DNA of 30,623 nucleotides from RBG-16-66-20 sp038040245 (GTDB taxonomy: Bacteria > Pseudomonadota > Gammaproteobacteria > Burkholderiales > SG8-39), in NCBI GenBank assembly GCA_038040245.1, contig JBBPIU010000028.1, forward strand, positions 1-30,623. Direction: 5' to 3'. Shown here in pieces: positions 21,894 through 29,401 of the stretch; the first letter of the stretch is position 1; each line of letters begins with the position of its first letter. The translations under genes and the position numbers were made by a program. The notes below the pieces were generated by a model. It was not told the origin of the DNA. It worked only from the letters and a program-made list of their open reading frames with translations, and made no database searches.

Positions 21894-22154
21894 ATGAAGC
21901 CAGGCATCCATCCCAGCTACCAGCCGGTGATTTTCCACGACACCTCCGCCAACCATTCCTTCCTCACCCGCGCCGCCATCGACAGCAAGGGCCGCGAGAC
22001 GATGAAGTGGACCGACGGCAAGGAATATCCGGTGGTCAAGGTCGAGATCTCGTCCGAGTCGCACCCGCACTACACCGGCAAGCAAAAGATCATGGACACC
22101 GCCGGCCGGGTCGAGAAGTTCAAGCGCCGCTACAGCAAGAAAAAGCCCGCCTGA
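21894..22154 (+). CDS. rpmE2: Ribosomal protein L31 type B
   Basis: 86 residues: MKPGIHPSYQPVIFHDTSAN, then the central KVEISSESHPHYTGKQKIMDTAGRVEKFKRRY. This is the longer type-B L31, which lacks the CxxC zinc ligands of type A. Type B commonly replaces the zinc form when zinc is scarce, but in many betaproteobacteria it is the only copy and sits next to rho, as here. It binds the 50S subunit at the central protuberance and bridges to 30S. Confidence 0.96.
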   Translation: MKPGIHPSYQPVIFHDTSANHSFLTRAAIDSKGRETMKWTDGKEYPVVKVEISSESHPHYTGKQKIMDTAGRVEKFKRRYSKKKPA

Positions 22155-22156
22155 CC

Positions 22157-22184
22157 GGAAGGAGAAGACCCTGAACGGGTCTTC
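22157..22184 (+). promoter_or_regulatory. Shine-Dalgarno followed by a hairpin before the glycosyltransferase gene
   Basis: GGAAGGAG (22157-22164) is followed at once by a perfect 8-bp stem, GAAGACCC (22164-22171) and GGGTCTTC (22177-22184), with a 5-base loop. The ATG comes seven bases after the stem. Folding would bring the ribosome-binding site to normal distance from the start. It could instead be a terminator for rpmE2, but a T-run is missing. Confidence 0.4.
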
Positions 22185-22191
22185 GGGGTCC

Positions 22192-23835
22192 ATGCTACCC
22201 CGCCTTGCATTACCGCCCTCGCACGCCGTCCTCGTCCTGATCGCCTTGGCGTTTGTCGCGCCGGGCCTGGTCGGGCACGACCCGTGGCGCGCGTTCGACG
22301 TCATCACGATCGAAATCGTGCAGCAGATGCACCTCTCGGGCGACTGGGTGGTGCCGCGCGTCGCCGGCGAGCCGCACCTCGAGGATCCGCCGTTCTACCA
22401 CTGGACCGCCCTCGCCTTCGCCAAGGCGCTGGGCTGGCTGCTCGGCTTGCATAACGCGGTGCGCCTGGCGAGCGGCGTGGCGATGATGGCCGCGCTGTGG
22501 TTCCTGTACCTCGCCGCGCGCCATAGCGCGCCGGCGGGATCTGGCGTCGCCGAGCGCCGCGGTGCGGGCGCGGCCGCCACGCTGCTGCTGGTCGGCGCCG
22601 TGGGCCTGATGATGCACGCGCACGAGGCGGTGCCTGACCTGGCCACGCTCGCCGCCACCTGCGCCGCCCTTGCCTTTTTGGTTTTTTCCCATAAAAAACC
22701 CATAAACACAGGACTGGCCTTCGGAGCGTCACTCGGCGTCGCGTTCCTCTCCACCGGACCCGTGATGCCTGCGGTGCTGGGTGCGACCGCGCTGCTCGCG
22801 CACCTCGCCTGCGACGAGTGGCGCAATGCCCGGGGGCTGCGTTTTCTCGCCGCGGCCGCCGGCGCGTTCGCGCTGCTCGCCGCGTCCTGGCCGCTCGCCC
22901 TTTTCCTGCGCTCACCCGAACTGGCGCAGTCCTGGTGGTACGGCGCCACGCACGCGCGCGGCGAGTTTGGCGCCAACCTGCGCTACTACCTCGCCACCGC
23001 CAGCTGGTTTGCCTGGCCCGCTTGGCCGCTCGCGCTCTGGTCGGCGTGGACGCTGCGGCGCGAATGGCGCTCGCCGCGGGTGTTGGTGCCGCTTGCCGCG
23101 GCCTTGCTCGCGCTGCCCGCGATCGCCTACGCCGGCCCGCGGCAGGACATCAACGCCATGGCGCTGCTGGCGCCGCTCGCGCTGCTGGGCGCGCACGGCG
23201 TGGCGCGGTTGCGGCGCGGCGCGGCCAACTCGCTCGACTGGTTCGGCGTGATGACCTTTTCGTTCTTCGCCGGCCTGGTCTGGCTCGGCTACGTGGCCAT
23301 GATGACCGGCGTGCCGCCGCGTATCGCGAACAACTTCGCCAAGACCGCTCCCGGGTTCCTGCCCCAATTCGAGTTCCTGCCGTTCGCCGCCGCGTTGCTG
23401 CTCACGCTGGCCTGGCTCTACCTCGCGTTCTTCACCGCGCCTTCGCCCACGCGCGGCGTGGTGCGCTGGGCGGCAGGCGTAGCGCTGCTGTGGGGCACCT
23501 TCGCCACGCTCTGGCTGCCCTGGGCGGACCACCTAAAAAGCTACCGCAGCGTGGCGCTGCAGCTGAAATCCACGATTCCCGCAGCCGCCGGCTGCATCGC
23601 CGCAAGCGAGCTTGCCACGCCGCAGCGTGCCGCGCTCAGCTTTCACGCCGGCATCCGTACCGAACCGTTGCAGGCTGCCAGTACGCCGGGCACGCCGAAG
23701 TGCCGCTACATCATCGTCCAGGGCCATCCGCGCCGGGAAACAACCCCGGGACCGGGCTGGCGCAAGCTGGCCGACGTCGGACGGCCAGGCGACAGGGGCG
23801 AGCGCTATCGGCTGTATCGTTATGGGCCGGGATGA
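22192..23835 (+). CDS. Membrane glycosyltransferase, GT39/ArnT-like
   Basis: 547 residues with about ten or more membrane helices. The first periplasmic loop has GHDPWRAFDVITIEIVQQM and GEPHLEDPPFYHW, the acidic 'D..E' and 'PP.YYW' pattern of the ArnT/PMT-like GT-C glycosyltransferases, which move sugars from polyprenyl phosphate onto lipid or protein outside the membrane. A C-terminal soluble part of about 100 residues (from SYRSVALQLKSTIP) has cysteines in AGCIAAS and PKCRYIIV. The acceptor and sugar are unknown; neighbouring pgi is a metabolic gene and gives little help. An AT-rich hairpin at 22680-22700 codes for the loop VFSHKKPIN. Confidence 0.82.
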   Translation: MLPRLALPPSHAVLVLIALAFVAPGLVGHDPWRAFDVITIEIVQQMHLSGDWVVPRVAGEPHLEDPPFYHWTALAFAKALGWLLGLHNAVRLASGVAMMAALWFLYLAARHSAPAGSGVAERRGAGAAATLLLVGAVGLMMHAHEAVPDLATLAATCAALAFLVFSHKKPINTGLAFGASLGVAFLSTGPVMPAVLGATALLAHLACDEWRNARGLRFLAAAAGAFALLAASWPLALFLRSPELAQSWWYGATHARGEFGANLRYYLATASWFAWPAWPLALWSAWTLRREWRSPRVLVPLAAALLALPAIAYAGPRQDINAMALLAPLALLGAHGVARLRRGAANSLDWFGVMTFSFFAGLVWLGYVAMMTGVPPRIANNFAKTAPGFLPQFEFLPFAAALLLTLAWLYLAFFTAPSPTRGVVRWAAGVALLWGTFATLWLPWADHLKSYRSVALQLKSTIPAAAGCIAASELATPQRAALSFHAGIRTEPLQAASTPGTPKCRYIIVQGHPRRETTPGPGWRKLADVGRPGDRGERYRLYRYGPG

Positions 23836-23845
23836 GAACGCCAGA

Positions 23846-25273
23846 ATGAACACCACGCCGCCGAACGCCTGCCCCGCCTGGCGCAGGCTCGAAGCGCATG
23901 CCGGCATATGGCGTGGCGCGCGGCTCGCCGAGCTGCTCGCAAGCGATCCCGCGCGCGCCCTGAACCTGAGCGCGCGCGCGCCGGGCGTGCAGCTCGACTA
24001 TTCGCGCCAGCGCGTCGACGCGCTGACGCTCGCCCTGCTCGCGCAGCTCGCGGCCGAGCGCGGTTTCGAGGAATGGCGCGCGGCGCTGTTCGCGGGCGCG
24101 CCGATCAACACCACCGAGGGCCGCGCCGTGCGCCATGCGGAGCTGAGGGCCGGCGATGCCGCGCCCGCGGAAGTAAAGGCCGCGCTGCAGCAGACGGGGA
24201 GCCTTGCGCAAAGCATAAGAGCGGGAAGGCGATTCACCCGCATCGTCAGCCTCGGTGCCGGCGGCTCCGATCTCGGGCCGCGCCTGCTTGCCGATGCCTT
24301 CGGCGACGGCAGGCTCGACGTCCGCTTCGTGGCGAGCGTCGACCCGCTCGAGCTCCAGCGCGCGCTCGCCGGCGCCGATCCGGAGAGCACGCTGATCGTG
24401 GTCGTCTCCAAGACCTTCACGACGCAGGAGACGCTCGCCAACGCGACCGCCGCCCGGCACTGGGGATGCAAATCCTTCTATGCCGTGACCGCCAACGCGC
24501 AGGCGGCGCGGCAGTTCGGCGCCGGGGAGGTCCTGCCGATGTGGGATTGGGTCGGTGGACGCTTTTCGGTCTGGTCGGCAGTGAGTTTCGCCGCGATCTG
24601 TGCCATCGGAGGCGACGCGTTCGCCGAGTTTCTCTCCGGCGGACACGACATCGACCGGCATTTTCTCGAGACGCCGATCGGGCAGAATGTCCCGGGGCTG
24701 ATGGCGCTGCTCGGCGTCTGGAACGTGAACTTCCTCGGCGCGCAGGCGCAGGCCGTGATGCCCTACGCGCACCGGCTGCGGCTGCTGCCGGCCTACCTGC
24801 AGCAGCTCGAGATGGAATCCAACGGCAAGGGCGTCGACCGCGAGGACCGCGCGCTCGGCTACGCGACCTGCCCGGTGCTGTTCGGTTCCGAAGGCACGCC
24901 GAGCCAGCATTCGTTCCATCAGCTGCTGCACCAGGGCACGCAGGCGGTGCCGGCGGACTTCATCGTCGCCGGCATCGACCCGGTGCTCGACGCCAATGCC
25001 GAGGCGCAGGCGCAGGCGCTCGCCGTCGGGACCGCGGGCGCGGTGGGGACCTCCGACGCGTCGCTGCCGGCGCACCGCCGCTACCCCGGCAACCGCCCCT
25101 CCAGCACGCTGCGCCTGGATCGCATGGACGCGAGGACCCTCGGCCGGCTGCTCGCGATCTACGAGCACAAGGTGTTCGCCCAGGGCGTGCTGTGGAACAT
25201 CAACAGCTTCGACCAGTGGGGCGTCGAACTGGGCAAGGAAATGGCGAAAAAAATCCTAGGAGGAGCACACTGA
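23846..25273 (+). CDS. pgi: Glucose-6-phosphate isomerase
   Basis: 475 residues from ATG 23846. It interconverts glucose-6-phosphate and fructose-6-phosphate. Sugar-phosphate binding blocks are SLGAGGSDLGP and VVSKTFTTQET. The active-site region MESNGK (323-328), His355 (PSQHSFHQLLHQGT) and Lys442 (EHKVFAQG) are all present, followed by NSFDQWGVELGK. It is shorter than the E. coli enzyme (549) mainly in the N-terminal part and belongs to the compact type with NVNFLGAQAQAVMPY in place of the usual 'NNFFGAETEAILPYDQ'. A start at ATG 23822 would overlap the preceding gene. The stop overlaps the next gene's ATG as TGATG. Confidence 0.93.
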   Translation: MNTTPPNACPAWRRLEAHAGIWRGARLAELLASDPARALNLSARAPGVQLDYSRQRVDALTLALLAQLAAERGFEEWRAALFAGAPINTTEGRAVRHAELRAGDAAPAEVKAALQQTGSLAQSIRAGRRFTRIVSLGAGGSDLGPRLLADAFGDGRLDVRFVASVDPLELQRALAGADPESTLIVVVSKTFTTQETLANATAARHWGCKSFYAVTANAQAARQFGAGEVLPMWDWVGGRFSVWSAVSFAAICAIGGDAFAEFLSGGHDIDRHFLETPIGQNVPGLMALLGVWNVNFLGAQAQAVMPYAHRLRLLPAYLQQLEMESNGKGVDREDRALGYATCPVLFGSEGTPSQHSFHQLLHQGTQAVPADFIVAGIDPVLDANAEAQAQALAVGTAGAVGTSDASLPAHRRYPGNRPSSTLRLDRMDARTLGRLLAIYEHKVFAQGVLWNINSFDQWGVELGKEMAKKILGGAH

Positions 25274-25479
25274 TGGACCAGGAAACGTTCAATCTCAGCA
25301 TTCGCAAGTTCCTGAAAATGGTGGGCGTCAATTCACAGCGCGAGATAGAGCAGGCGGTACACAAGGGCCTGGAGGCGCGGCAGCTCACGGGCGAGGAAAC
25401 GCTGCCCGCGAAGGTCACGCTGGAGATCCCCGCGCTGGGGATGAAGGTGACCTTCGACGGCGAGATAAAGCTAAAATGA
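25273..25479 (+). CDS. Small DUF6494 family protein
   Basis: 68 residues: MDQETFNLSIRKFLKMVGVN, then QREIEQAVHKGLEARQLTG and a beta-rich KVTLEIPALGMKVTFDGEIKL. It resembles the short uncharacterised proteins grouped as DUF6494; no function is known. The ATG shares a base with the pgi stop, and TAGGAGGAG gives a strong ribosome-binding site inside the end of pgi, so it is co-translated with pgi. The N-terminal half looks helical with a hint of a DNA- or protein-binding turn; that is inference. Confidence 0.78.
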   Translation: MDQETFNLSIRKFLKMVGVNSQREIEQAVHKGLEARQLTGEETLPAKVTLEIPALGMKVTFDGEIKLK

Positions 25480-25485
25480 TCCCCC

Positions 25486-25500
25486 ATCACCGTAGGTGAT
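25486..25500 (+). promoter_or_regulatory. Small stem over the ribosome-binding site of the FAD oxidoreductase gene
   Basis: ATCACC (25486-25491) pairs with GGTGAT (25495-25500) across GTA. The right arm contains most of the AGGTGA Shine-Dalgarno for the ATG at 25505. The stem is short and may only modestly limit translation. Confidence 0.3.
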
Positions 25501-25504
25501 CCTT

Positions 25505-26896
25505 ATGAACAAGGCCCGCGAATTCGATCAGTCGGTCGTCGCCGAGCTAAAGGCCCTGCTCGGCGAGCGCGTCTCCACCTCGGCCGCGGTGCGCGAGCAC
25601 CACGGCAAGGACGAATCCTATTTCCCGCATGCACTTCCGGATGTGGTTGTTTTTTTAAAAACGACGGAAGAAGTTCGCGACGTCGTCAATATCTGCCGGA
25701 GCCACCGGGTGCCGATGATCCCCTACGGCGTCGGCACCTCTCTCGAGGGCCACATCCTCGCGCTGCAGGGCGGCGTCTGTATTGATCTTTCGCAGATGAA
25801 CCAGGTGCTCACGGTGCACGAAGCCGACCTGGACGCGGTGGTGCAGGCCGGCGTGACCCGCAAGCAGCTCAATGAACATATCAAGCACACGGGCCTCTTT
25901 TTCCCGGTCGACCCGGGCGCCGATGCGACGCTGGGCGGCATGGCGGCGACGCGCGCTTCCGGCACCAACGCGGTGCGCTACGGCACCATGCGCGAGAACG
26001 TGATTTCGCTCAAGGTGGTGCTCGCCGACGGCCGCATCATCCAGACCTCGCGCCGCGCCAAGAAATCCGCGGCGGGCTACGACCTGACGCGCCTGCTGGT
26101 CGGCTCCGAGGGGACGCTGGGCATCATCACCGAGGTGACGGTGCGCCTCTACCCCGTCCAGGAAGCCATGTCGGCGGCGGTCTGCGCCTTCGAATCGGTG
26201 GATGGCTGCACCAACACCGTGATCCAGACCATCCAGGCCGGCGTGCCGATCGCGCGCTGCGACATCGTCTGCGAGAAAACCGTGGGCGCGATCAACAAGT
26301 ACAAGAAGACCAGCTACCGCGTCGCGCCGACGGTGTTCTTCGAGTTTCACGGCTCGGCGGCGAGCGTCGTCGAGCAGGCCGAGACGGTGCAGGCGATCGC
26401 CAGGGAAAACGGCGGCATGGATTTCATCTGGGCGACCAAGGCCGAAGAGCGCACCGCGCTCTGGGATGCGCGCCATAACGCCTACTTCGCCTGCCTGCAG
26501 TTGAAGCCCGGCGCGCGCGCGGTCTCGACCGACGTCTGCGTACCGATCTCGCGCCTCGCCGAGTGCGTGCACGAGACCATGGAGGACGTGAAGGACTACA
26601 TCGCGCCGGTGCCGCTGCTCGGCCACATCGGCGACGGCAATTTCCACCTCATGCTGCTGGTGGACCCGGACAAGCCCGAGCAGATCGAGCTCGCCAAGAA
26701 GTTCAACCAGCGCCTGATCGAGCGCGCGCTGAAAATGGAAGGCACCTGCACCGGCGAGCACGGCATCGGCATGGGCAAGATGGGCTCGATGCGCATGGAG
26801 CTGGGCGACGACATGATGGACCTGATGCGCGACATCAAGCGCGTCTTCGACCCCGAGAACCTCATGAACCCCGGCAAAGTGGTGCCGCTGGAATGA
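25505..26896 (+). CDS. FAD-linked oxidase, D-lactate dehydrogenase type (GlcD/LDHD family)
   Basis: 463 residues from ATG 25505, which has AGGTGA five bases upstream. FAD-binding (PCMH-type) blocks are PMIPYGVGTSLEGH, GVCIDLSQMNQVL, FPVDPGADATLGGMAATRASG, GYDLTRLLVGSEGTLGIITE. The C-terminal catalytic half has LLGHIGDGNFH, whose histidines bind metal, and GEHGIGMGKMGSM. This is the family of mitochondrial D-lactate dehydrogenase and glycolate oxidase GlcD, which oxidise D-2-hydroxy acids to 2-keto acids and pass electrons to cytochrome or quinone. With no glcE or glcF beside it, a stand-alone D-lactate-type enzyme is more likely. An AT-rich stem at 25646-25665 uses rare codons such as TTA. 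Confidence 0.9.
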   Translation: MNKAREFDQSVVAELKALLGERVSTSAAVREHHGKDESYFPHALPDVVVFLKTTEEVRDVVNICRSHRVPMIPYGVGTSLEGHILALQGGVCIDLSQMNQVLTVHEADLDAVVQAGVTRKQLNEHIKHTGLFFPVDPGADATLGGMAATRASGTNAVRYGTMRENVISLKVVLADGRIIQTSRRAKKSAAGYDLTRLLVGSEGTLGIITEVTVRLYPVQEAMSAAVCAFESVDGCTNTVIQTIQAGVPIARCDIVCEKTVGAINKYKKTSYRVAPTVFFEFHGSAASVVEQAETVQAIARENGGMDFIWATKAEERTALWDARHNAYFACLQLKPGARAVSTDVCVPISRLAECVHETMEDVKDYIAPVPLLGHIGDGNFHLMLLVDPDKPEQIELAKKFNQRLIERALKMEGTCTGEHGIGMGKMGSMRMELGDDMMDLMRDIKRVFDPENLMNPGKVVPLE

Positions 26897-27516
26897 GCGC
26901 CGAAAAACGATTGAAGGAACTGGGCATCGACCTGGCGCCGGTGACGCCGCCGGTCGCGAACTATGTCAACGCGGTGCGCACCGGTAACCTGCTTTTTCTG
27001 GCGGGCAAAGGTCCTGGATCGGTCAAAGGCAAGGTCGGGCTCGAATTCTCGGTAGATCAGGGTTACCAGCACGCGCGCACCGTAGGGCTCGCCCTGCTGG
27101 CGGTGATGAAAGCGGAGCTCGGCAGCCTCGACAAGGTGAAGCGCGTGGTCAAGGTGCTCGGCATGGTGAACGCGGTGCCCGAGTTCACCGACCATCCCAA
27201 AGTGATCAACGGCTGCTCGGATCTCCTGGTCGAGGTCTTCGGCGACGCCGGCAAGCACGCGCGCTCCGCGGTCGGCATGGGTTCGCTGCCGATGGGCATC
27301 CCGGTCGAGATCGAGTGCATCGTAGAGGTCTACGAGGCACCCGCAAAAGAAAAGCCGGCTGCGAAGATGGAAGGGGTTCTGCTGCGGCAGCGCGAGCCAT
27401 TTTCAGGAACCAGGCTCGCCCAAGTCGTTGCATCGACCGGAAGTGGAAAATCGAGGTCGAAAAATCGAGGTCAGGGCCCGATTTCCAGGACCAAGAAAAA
27501 GCGCAGGAAGATCTGA
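26893..27516 (+). CDS. RidA family protein with an unusual C-terminal extension
   Basis: 207 residues. The first about 153 match RidA/YjgF: PPVANYVNAVRTGNLLFLAG, GLALLAVMKAELGSLDKV, and the ARSAVGMGSLPMGIPVEIECIVEVY block with the conserved arginine. Family members hydrolyse reactive enamine or imine intermediates, protecting pyridoxal-phosphate enzymes. They normally stop at about this point; here the frame continues some 50 residues (EAPAKEKPAAKMEGV onward) into a basic tail ending KKKRRKI, coded by repeat-like DNA. The tail probably arose when the original stop was lost. The ATG overlaps the oxidoreductase stop as ATGA. An alternative is that an earlier stop was lost through a recent frameshift or assembly error. 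Confidence 0.82.
   Translation: MSAEKRLKELGIDLAPVTPPVANYVNAVRTGNLLFLAGKGPGSVKGKVGLEFSVDQGYQHARTVGLALLAVMKAELGSLDKVKRVVKVLGMVNAVPEFTDHPKVINGCSDLLVEVFGDAGKHARSAVGMGSLPMGIPVEIECIVEVYEAPAKEKPAAKMEGVLLRQREPFSGTRLAQVVASTGSGKSRSKNRGQGPISRTKKKRRKI
27447..27484. repeat. Direct repeat plus REP-like palindrome in the ridA 3' extension
   Basis: AAAATCGAGGTC occurs at 27447-27458 and 27461-27472, 14 bases apart. The second copy begins an imperfect palindrome, AAATCG (27462-27467) to CGATTT (27479-27484) around GGGCCC, that resembles dispersed extragenic elements of betaproteobacteria. Family identity is from memory. Confidence 0.45.
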
Positions 27517-27522
27517 ACGAAG

Positions 27523-27577
27523 AAAAAGGGGGTCAGAACAACATTTCTCCAGGAAATGTTGTTCTGACCCCCTTTTT
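27523..27577. terminator. Long perfect palindrome between ridA and orn (repeat element, bidirectional terminator)
   Basis: Two perfect 25-base arms (27523-27547 and 27553-27577) flank a 5-base loop. The arms contain GGGGGTCAGAACAACATTTC and end in A5 or T6 runs, so either strand gives a strong stem followed by T. It ends seven bases before the orn stop and starts six bases after the ridA stop. The same sequence type is scattered in many betaproteobacterial genomes, from memory. Confidence 0.8.
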
Positions 27578-27584
27578 TCACGGA

Positions 27585-28130
27585 CTAGATCGTCATCACC
27601 GACTTGCGGTAGTACTTCAGTTCCTCGATCGACTCGTAGATGTCGGCGAGCGCTTCGTGCCTGCCTTCCTTCTTGAGCGCCTTGGCGATTTCCGGTTTCC
27701 AGCGCTTGATCAGTTCCTTCAGCGTCGAAACGTCGAGGTTGCGGTACAGGAAATGCGTTTCCAGCTTCGGCATCCAGCGCGCGAGGAAGCGACGGTCCTG
27801 GCAAATGGAGTTGCCGCACATCGGCGAGACCCCCGCCGGCAGGTGCTGCTTCAGGAACTCGAGGGTCTGGCGCTCCACCGTGGCCTCATCCAGCCGCGAG
27901 GCCTTGACCTTCTCCACCAGGCCGGATTTGCCGTGCACCGAGCGGTTCCACGAGTCCATCGCGGCCAGCACTTCGTCGGGCTGGTGCACCACCAGGACCG
28001 GGCCTTCGGCGATGAGATTCAACTGCGAGTCCGTCACCAGCACCGCGATCTCGATGATGCGGTCGGTTTCGGGAACCAGACCGGTCATTTCCATGTCGAT
28101 CCAGATCAGGTTGTTGGAATCCGCAGCCAT
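27585..28130 (-). CDS. orn: Oligoribonuclease
   Basis: 181 residues from ATG 28130, exactly the E. coli length; a start at 28145 would add five residues. The DEDDh exonuclease signature begins with Asp12 and Glu14 (WIDMEMTGL), continues with MCGNSICQDRRFL and DVSTLKELIKRW, and ends with HEALADIYESIEELKYYR, which holds the catalytic His and Asp. Orn degrades two- to five-base RNA fragments and is also the pGpG phosphodiesterase that completes cyclic di-GMP turnover. It is divergent from the M48 peptidase gene with only 18 bases between the start codons. Confidence 0.97.
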   Translation of the reverse strand: MAADSNNLIWIDMEMTGLVPETDRIIEIAVLVTDSQLNLIAEGPVLVVHQPDEVLAAMDSWNRSVHGKSGLVEKVKASRLDEATVERQTLEFLKQHLPAGVSPMCGNSICQDRRFLARWMPKLETHFLYRNLDVSTLKELIKRWKPEIAKALKKEGRHEALADIYESIEELKYYRKSVMTI

Positions 28131-28148
28131 GCCGTATTCTCTCATGGC

Positions 28149-29393
28149 ATGAACAACGCTTTTACGTGGCTATTCCTCGTTGCGCTCGCCCTGGCGACCG
28201 GCACGCGTCTGTGGCTGGCGGCGCGCCAGACGCGCCACGTACGCGCGCACCGCGACGCGGTGCCCGAGTCCTTCGCCGGCACCATCCCGCTGGCCGCGCA
28301 CCAGAAAGCCGCCGACTATACCGTCGCCAAGGTCAAGCTCGGCATGATCGGCGCGGTACTGGACGCATTGGTGCTGCTGGCCCTGACGCTGGGCGGCCTG
28401 CTGCAACTGTTGATCGAGCAATGGAGCCGCTTGCTGGTGCTTAATTCGATCTGGCACGGCGCCTCCCTTATCGTGACCGTGCTCCTGTTGCGCAGCGCGC
28501 TCGAACTGCCTGCCAGCCTGTACCGGATTTTTGTTATCGAGGAGCGGTTCGGCTTCAACAAGATGACCTTGAAGCTGTTCGTCGCCGATCTGCTGAAGTC
28601 CACGGCGGTGATGGCCGCGCTCGGCATCCCTTTGCTTCTGGCCGTGCTGTGGCTGATGACGGCGGCAGGGGATTTCTGGTGGTTGTATGTCTGGGCGGTA
28701 CTGGTCGGATACACGTTGATCCTGCAGATGATTGTGCCCGCGTTCGTGATGCCGATTTTCAACAAATTCTCGCCACTTGAAGATCCTGCGCTGGTAGACC
28801 GCGTGCAGCGACTGCTGGTGCGGTGCGGATTTCGGTCGCGCGGATTGTTCGTGATGGACGGCTCCAAGCGCTCCGCCCATGGCAATGCCTACTTCACCGG
28901 CTTCGGCGCGGCGAAGCGTATCGTGCTTTTCGACACTCTGATCAACCGGCTGCAGCCCGCCGAGGTGGAGGCGGTGCTCGCGCACGAACTGGGCCACTTC
29001 AAACTGCGTCACATCGTCAAGGGCATGCTGCTGAGCTGGACGGTCAGCTTGATCATGCTTTTCATTCTCGGCCTGCTGGTCGGGCAACCCTGGTTCTACG
29101 CCGGGCTGGGAGTGGAGACGAATACGCTGGCCGTCGCTCTTCTGCTGTTTCTGCTGGTGTTGCCGGAATTCACGTTTTTTCTCCAGCCCGTGACCAGCCT
29201 GGTCTCCCGCAAGAATGAATTTGAAGCGGACGGCTACGCGGCCAGGTATTCGAATGCCGATGACCTCATCCACGCACTGGTGAAGCTTTACCGGGACAAT
29301 GCCGCGACCCTCACGCCCGATCCGCTGCACTCGGCGTTCTACGATTCCCACCCCCCGGCCGCGACGCGGATCGCCCGGCTGAAAGCCGCATAG
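28149..29393 (+). CDS. M48-family zinc metallopeptidase (Ste24/CAAX protease-like)
   Basis: 414 residues. The zinc site is HELGH (279-283), with the third ligand Glu359 in NEFEADGYA. Several membrane helices lie before and after it (WLFLVALALATGTRLWLA, MTAAGDFWWLYVWAVLVGYT and others). The block SKRSAHGNAYFTGFGAAKRIVLFDTLI is typical of Ste24-like members. It is an inner-membrane protease, probably for quality control of membrane proteins; bacteria lack the prenylated substrates of eukaryotic Ste24. Its promoter must overlap the beginning of the divergent orn. The stop lies eight bases before the pterin dehydratase gene. Confidence 0.93.
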   Translation: MNNAFTWLFLVALALATGTRLWLAARQTRHVRAHRDAVPESFAGTIPLAAHQKAADYTVAKVKLGMIGAVLDALVLLALTLGGLLQLLIEQWSRLLVLNSIWHGASLIVTVLLLRSALELPASLYRIFVIEERFGFNKMTLKLFVADLLKSTAVMAALGIPLLLAVLWLMTAAGDFWWLYVWAVLVGYTLILQMIVPAFVMPIFNKFSPLEDPALVDRVQRLLVRCGFRSRGLFVMDGSKRSAHGNAYFTGFGAAKRIVLFDTLINRLQPAEVEAVLAHELGHFKLRHIVKGMLLSWTVSLIMLFILGLLVGQPWFYAGLGVETNTLAVALLLFLLVLPEFTFFLQPVTSLVSRKNEFEADGYAARYSNADDLIHALVKLYRDNAATLTPDPLHSAFYDSHPPAATRIARLKAA

Positions 29394-29401
29394 GCACGAA
29401 C

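Noticed and set aside
23711..25168. A 485-codon minus-strand frame opposite pgi, and a 523-codon frame on the same strand
   Set aside because: Both are reading-frame shadows of pgi. All catalytic motifs are in the frame of 23846-25273.
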